64,000 nucleotides of DNA from a virus: positions 43,815 through 107,814 of IMG/VR virus record IMGVR_UViG_3300044646_001284. One strand, written 5' to 3'. A program made the position numbers and the translations under genes. How positions within the stretch are numbered: position 1 is the stretch's first letter; each line of letters opens with the position of its first letter. The notes beneath the pieces are model-generated. The model made no database searches, had not been told where the DNA came from, and saw only the letters and a list, made by a program, of their open reading frames with translations. Below, in pieces: positions 62,788 through 64,000 of the stretch.

Positions 62788-62840
62788 CGTTCATTTGCTA
62801 TTTGCAAATAGCAAACGGAAGTAGGGAAACTGAAGGAACG
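62788..62840 (+). ncRNA. Structured leader-like RNA element with 22-bp palindrome
   Basis: CGTTC (62788-62792) pairs with GAACG (62836-62840), enclosing a 9-bp hairpin from a perfect palindrome (62794-62815) and a small AGT/ACT hairpin (62820-62831) with GGG in its loop; CCC at 62849-62851 could make a pseudoknot with it. This is a three-way-junction layout in a non-coding gap. From memory it resembles leaders before hli genes in Prochlorococcus and cyanophages and the wcaG-type RNA motif, but I could not check it. A 26-residue ORF with a good ribosome binding site follows 32 bases downstream. Confidence 0.5.
62794..62815. repeat. Perfect 22-bp palindrome
   Basis: TTTGCTATTT followed by GC and AAATAGCAAA is identical on both strands over 22 bases. 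It is not followed by a T run, so it is not a terminator. It forms the main hairpin of the element above and could alternatively be a protein-binding site. Confidence 0.85.
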
Positions 62841-62872
62841 CACCAATACCCATAAAGTAAAGGAGCAAACCT

Positions 62873-62953
62873 ATGGCGCTTATTTTAATCAAACAAAAAA
62901 TTATGAAAGAAAGAAGACTGTATGAAGCACAACTTCATATGGCAACTCGTTGA
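62873..62953 (+). CDS. Very small possible peptide gene (26 residues)
   Basis: ATG at 62873 with AAAGGAG (about 62859-62865) eight bases upstream starts MALILIKQKIMKERRLYEAQ, ending ATR at a TGA just before a terminator. A hydrophobic start and a basic helix are all that can be seen. The good ribosome binding site, the structured leader and the terminator directly after it argue for a real transcript, but the peptide itself may be a leader peptide or not translated at all. Confidence 0.42.
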   Translation: MALILIKQKIMKERRLYEAQLHMATR

Positions 62954-62960
62954 AGATTTG

Positions 62961-62987
62961 AGAGGGTCCTTGTGACCCTCTTTTTTT
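62961..62987 (+). terminator. Rho-independent terminator
   Basis: AGAGGGTC (62961-62968) pairs with GACCCTCT (62974-62981) around the loop CTTGT, followed by T. It closes the nrdA-nrdB or small-peptide transcript. Confidence 0.9.
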
Positions 62988-62994
62988 ATAAATA
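62987..62994 (+). promoter_or_regulatory. Late promoter TATAAATA
   Basis: Perfect TATAAATA starting on the last T of the terminator run, 20 bases before the next start codon. Confidence 0.75.
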
Positions 62995-63014
62995 CTTAAA
63001 AACTTGTATTAGAT

Positions 63015-63626
63015 ATGGCTGGATTAAACAACATCAGAGAAGCATATGACCAAGTTTATGCTCAAGTGGTTGAGAGAATGGACCCAGAAGAAAGAGAACT
63101 GAGAAGAGCAGAGGTTGCTGATAGAAAGGCAAGTAGAATGGACTCTAAGGTTGCTGCTAAGTATGCAGGGTCAGAAGCACAATCAGCAGCAAGAGCAGAT
63201 AAGAAATCAAAAGGTAAGCACATTCATGGAATGGCAGATTCCTATGATGTTGAAGGAGACCTTGTAGATGAAGCTAGAAAACCATCTCAAATTGCAAAAA
63301 TAAAGAAATTGAATGCTCTGATGAATCAGAGACATCAAGAGAATGAAAAGGCAAGAAAGGAGATGATAGGAACTCAGGCACACAAAGATATGGTGAAAGC
63401 TGCCTCAAGACATTTTGAAGAAACTGAACTTTCAGAAAGAGAACTTGACCCAACAGAAACCAGAGAAAAAGAAAGACTTGTAAAAGGTCTCAAGAAGTCT
63501 GCTGGTGATTTTAAACAAAGATATGGGGCAAGAGCAAAATCAGTAATGTATGCTACTGCCACAAAGATGGCTAAAGACAGGATGGACACATCCAAGTCAG
63601 ACAGGAGATATGGTGTTGAGGGATGA
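63015..63626 (+). CDS. Charged late protein of marine-phage type
   Basis: A 203-residue, Lys, Glu and Ala-rich helical protein beginning MAGLNNIREAYDQVYAQV. The C-terminal third ELDPTETREKERLVKGL, then DFKQRYGARAKSVMYATATK, is a module recurrent in marine T4-like phage proteins, usually following charged linkers. Possible gp21 cleavage patterns (I-R-E before Ala at residues 7-10, L-S-E near 144) are present but weak evidence. It has its own late promoter and ATGA overlap with the next gene. A head-internal protein is possible; the function is unknown. Confidence 0.6.
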   Translation: MAGLNNIREAYDQVYAQVVERMDPEERELRRAEVADRKASRMDSKVAAKYAGSEAQSAARADKKSKGKHIHGMADSYDVEGDLVDEARKPSQIAKIKKLNALMNQRHQENEKARKEMIGTQAHKDMVKAASRHFEETELSERELDPTETREKERLVKGLKKSAGDFKQRYGARAKSVMYATATKMAKDRMDTSKSDRRYGVEG

Positions 63627-64000
63627 AGTTTAACTTCCAATTTGGAAAGAAACAAAAAACAATATGGGACTATGCTTTTTGGAGCATAGTCCTTTTTTCT
63701 TTAGTCGCACTTTTATCATCAGTATTCAAAGTCAATGAAAAAACTATATGGATGTGGATAGACCAAATACAACGAGAATTAATTAGAAGAAATATATTAC
63801 CTCAAGATAATCCAATACAAGATGAAATCCTTAACAATCCAGAACTTCTGAAAGAAAGAATCAAAGGTGATGTAGATGCTGCTCTAAGGGACTATGAGAG
63901 ATGGGAGTCCTCCATCCCTCCCAGAATGACTAACAAGACCATTCTGGATGGTCTGAGGTCCCCAAGATTCTCTGACACTCAGAGGTTGGTCGTGAAGGAT
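63623..64000 (+). CDS. Membrane protein, 3' end outside window
   Basis: An open frame from the ATG at 63623, overlapping the preceding stop as ATGA, to the window end (126 residues visible). MKFNFQFGKKQKTIWDYAFW is followed by a membrane segment (about 19-36, AFWSIVLFSLVALLSSVF), then a soluble region with IWMWIDQIQRELIRRN and many charged residues (NPELLKERIKGDVDAALRDY). One N-terminal transmembrane helix with the rest outside the bilayer is likely. I do not recognise the family. It is expressed with the upstream late gene. Confidence 0.65.
   Translation, partial: MKFNFQFGKKQKTIWDYAFWSIVLFSLVALLSSVFKVNEKTIWMWIDQIQRELIRRNILPQDNPIQDEILNNPELLKERIKGDVDAALRDYERWESSIPPRMTNKTILDGLRSPRFSDTQRLVVKD

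Noticed and set aside
62394-62846. 150-residue minus-strand frame opposite nrdB
   Set aside because: Phe, Ile and Ser-rich antisense translation, and it would cross the structured RNA element; no start signals.
1-64000. tRNA genes, CRISPR array, integrase, attachment site
   Set aside because: No cloverleaf-like sequence with TTCRA and acceptor pairing, no regularly spaced repeats and no integrase-like protein were seen by eye. The few intergenic gaps are mostly promoters and terminators.
1-64000. Photosynthesis or carbon-metabolism host genes typical of cyanophages
   Set aside because: None of psbA, psbD, hli, cp12, talC, phoH or similar was recognised in this window; they may lie elsewhere in the genome, so this does not argue strongly against a cyanobacterial host.

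Overview
The window is a segment of a T4-like myovirus genome. All convincing genes lie on the + strand, they are tightly packed and often overlap as ATGA, and the sequence is AT-rich. The order of the core genes (8, 13, 14, 15, 16, 17, 18, 19, 20, 21, 22, 23, then uvsY, uvsW, 55, 47, 46, 45, 44, 62, regA, 43, uvsX, 41, 61, nrdA, nrdB) together with an Hsp20, a MazG, DUF3110 and DUF3310 proteins is the pattern of marine T4-like phages, most likely a cyanophage of Prochlorococcus or Synechococcus. A T4-like phage of another low-GC marine host such as Pelagibacter cannot be excluded. No photosynthesis gene, tRNA, integrase or CRISPR is visible here, and both ends of the window cut through genes.

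Region 1 (1-33.3 kb) is the virion module. It starts with very large baseplate and tail-surface proteins: a YHYH-domain protein cut by the left edge, an 811-residue protein, gp8, and a 2152-residue DUF4815-type protein. Two small proteins and the neck genes 13 and 14 follow, with a free-standing GIY-YIG homing endonuclease between the neck genes. Next come gp15 and terminase gp16/gp17, split by three extra genes, then sheath, tube, portal, prohead core, protease, scaffold and major capsid, which ends in a strong terminator. Late-promoter elements of the T4 type (TATAAATA) precede genes 18, 67-like, 22 and 23.

Region 2 (33.3-50.6 kb) is the replication, recombination and late-transcription module: a tube-fold tail protein, UvsY, UvsW, the late sigma factor gp55, gp47/gp46, clamp and clamp loader with a Dam-type methylase wedged between the loader subunits, RegA, Hsp20, polymerase, UvsX, helicase and MazG. 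Three small Sm-like proteins are scattered through it. Early or middle type promoters with an extended -10 (TGnTATAnT-like) precede gp55, the DUF3310/gp45 cluster, hsp20 and the second methyltransferase.

Region 3 (50.6-64 kb) is the accessory stretch. It opens with two proteins that carry PD-(D/E)XK-like nuclease residues, followed by a DNA methyltransferase, which is the best candidate for an undescribed system. It continues with a cytidylyltransferase-like protein with a prohead-targeting-like N terminus, charged late proteins, a small membrane protein, a virion protein, primase gp61 and ribonucleotide reductase NrdA/NrdB. After these come a structured leader-like RNA with a 22-bp palindrome, a tiny ORF, a terminator joined to a late promoter, and two late-type proteins, the last cut by the right edge.

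Two themes link the regions. Three proteins, two of them nucleotidyltransferase-like, share an N terminus that looks like the capsid-targeting and gp21-cleavage tag of T4 internal proteins, so they may be packaged and injected. All four strong terminators are followed immediately by late-promoter elements, giving a compact stop-and-restart module.
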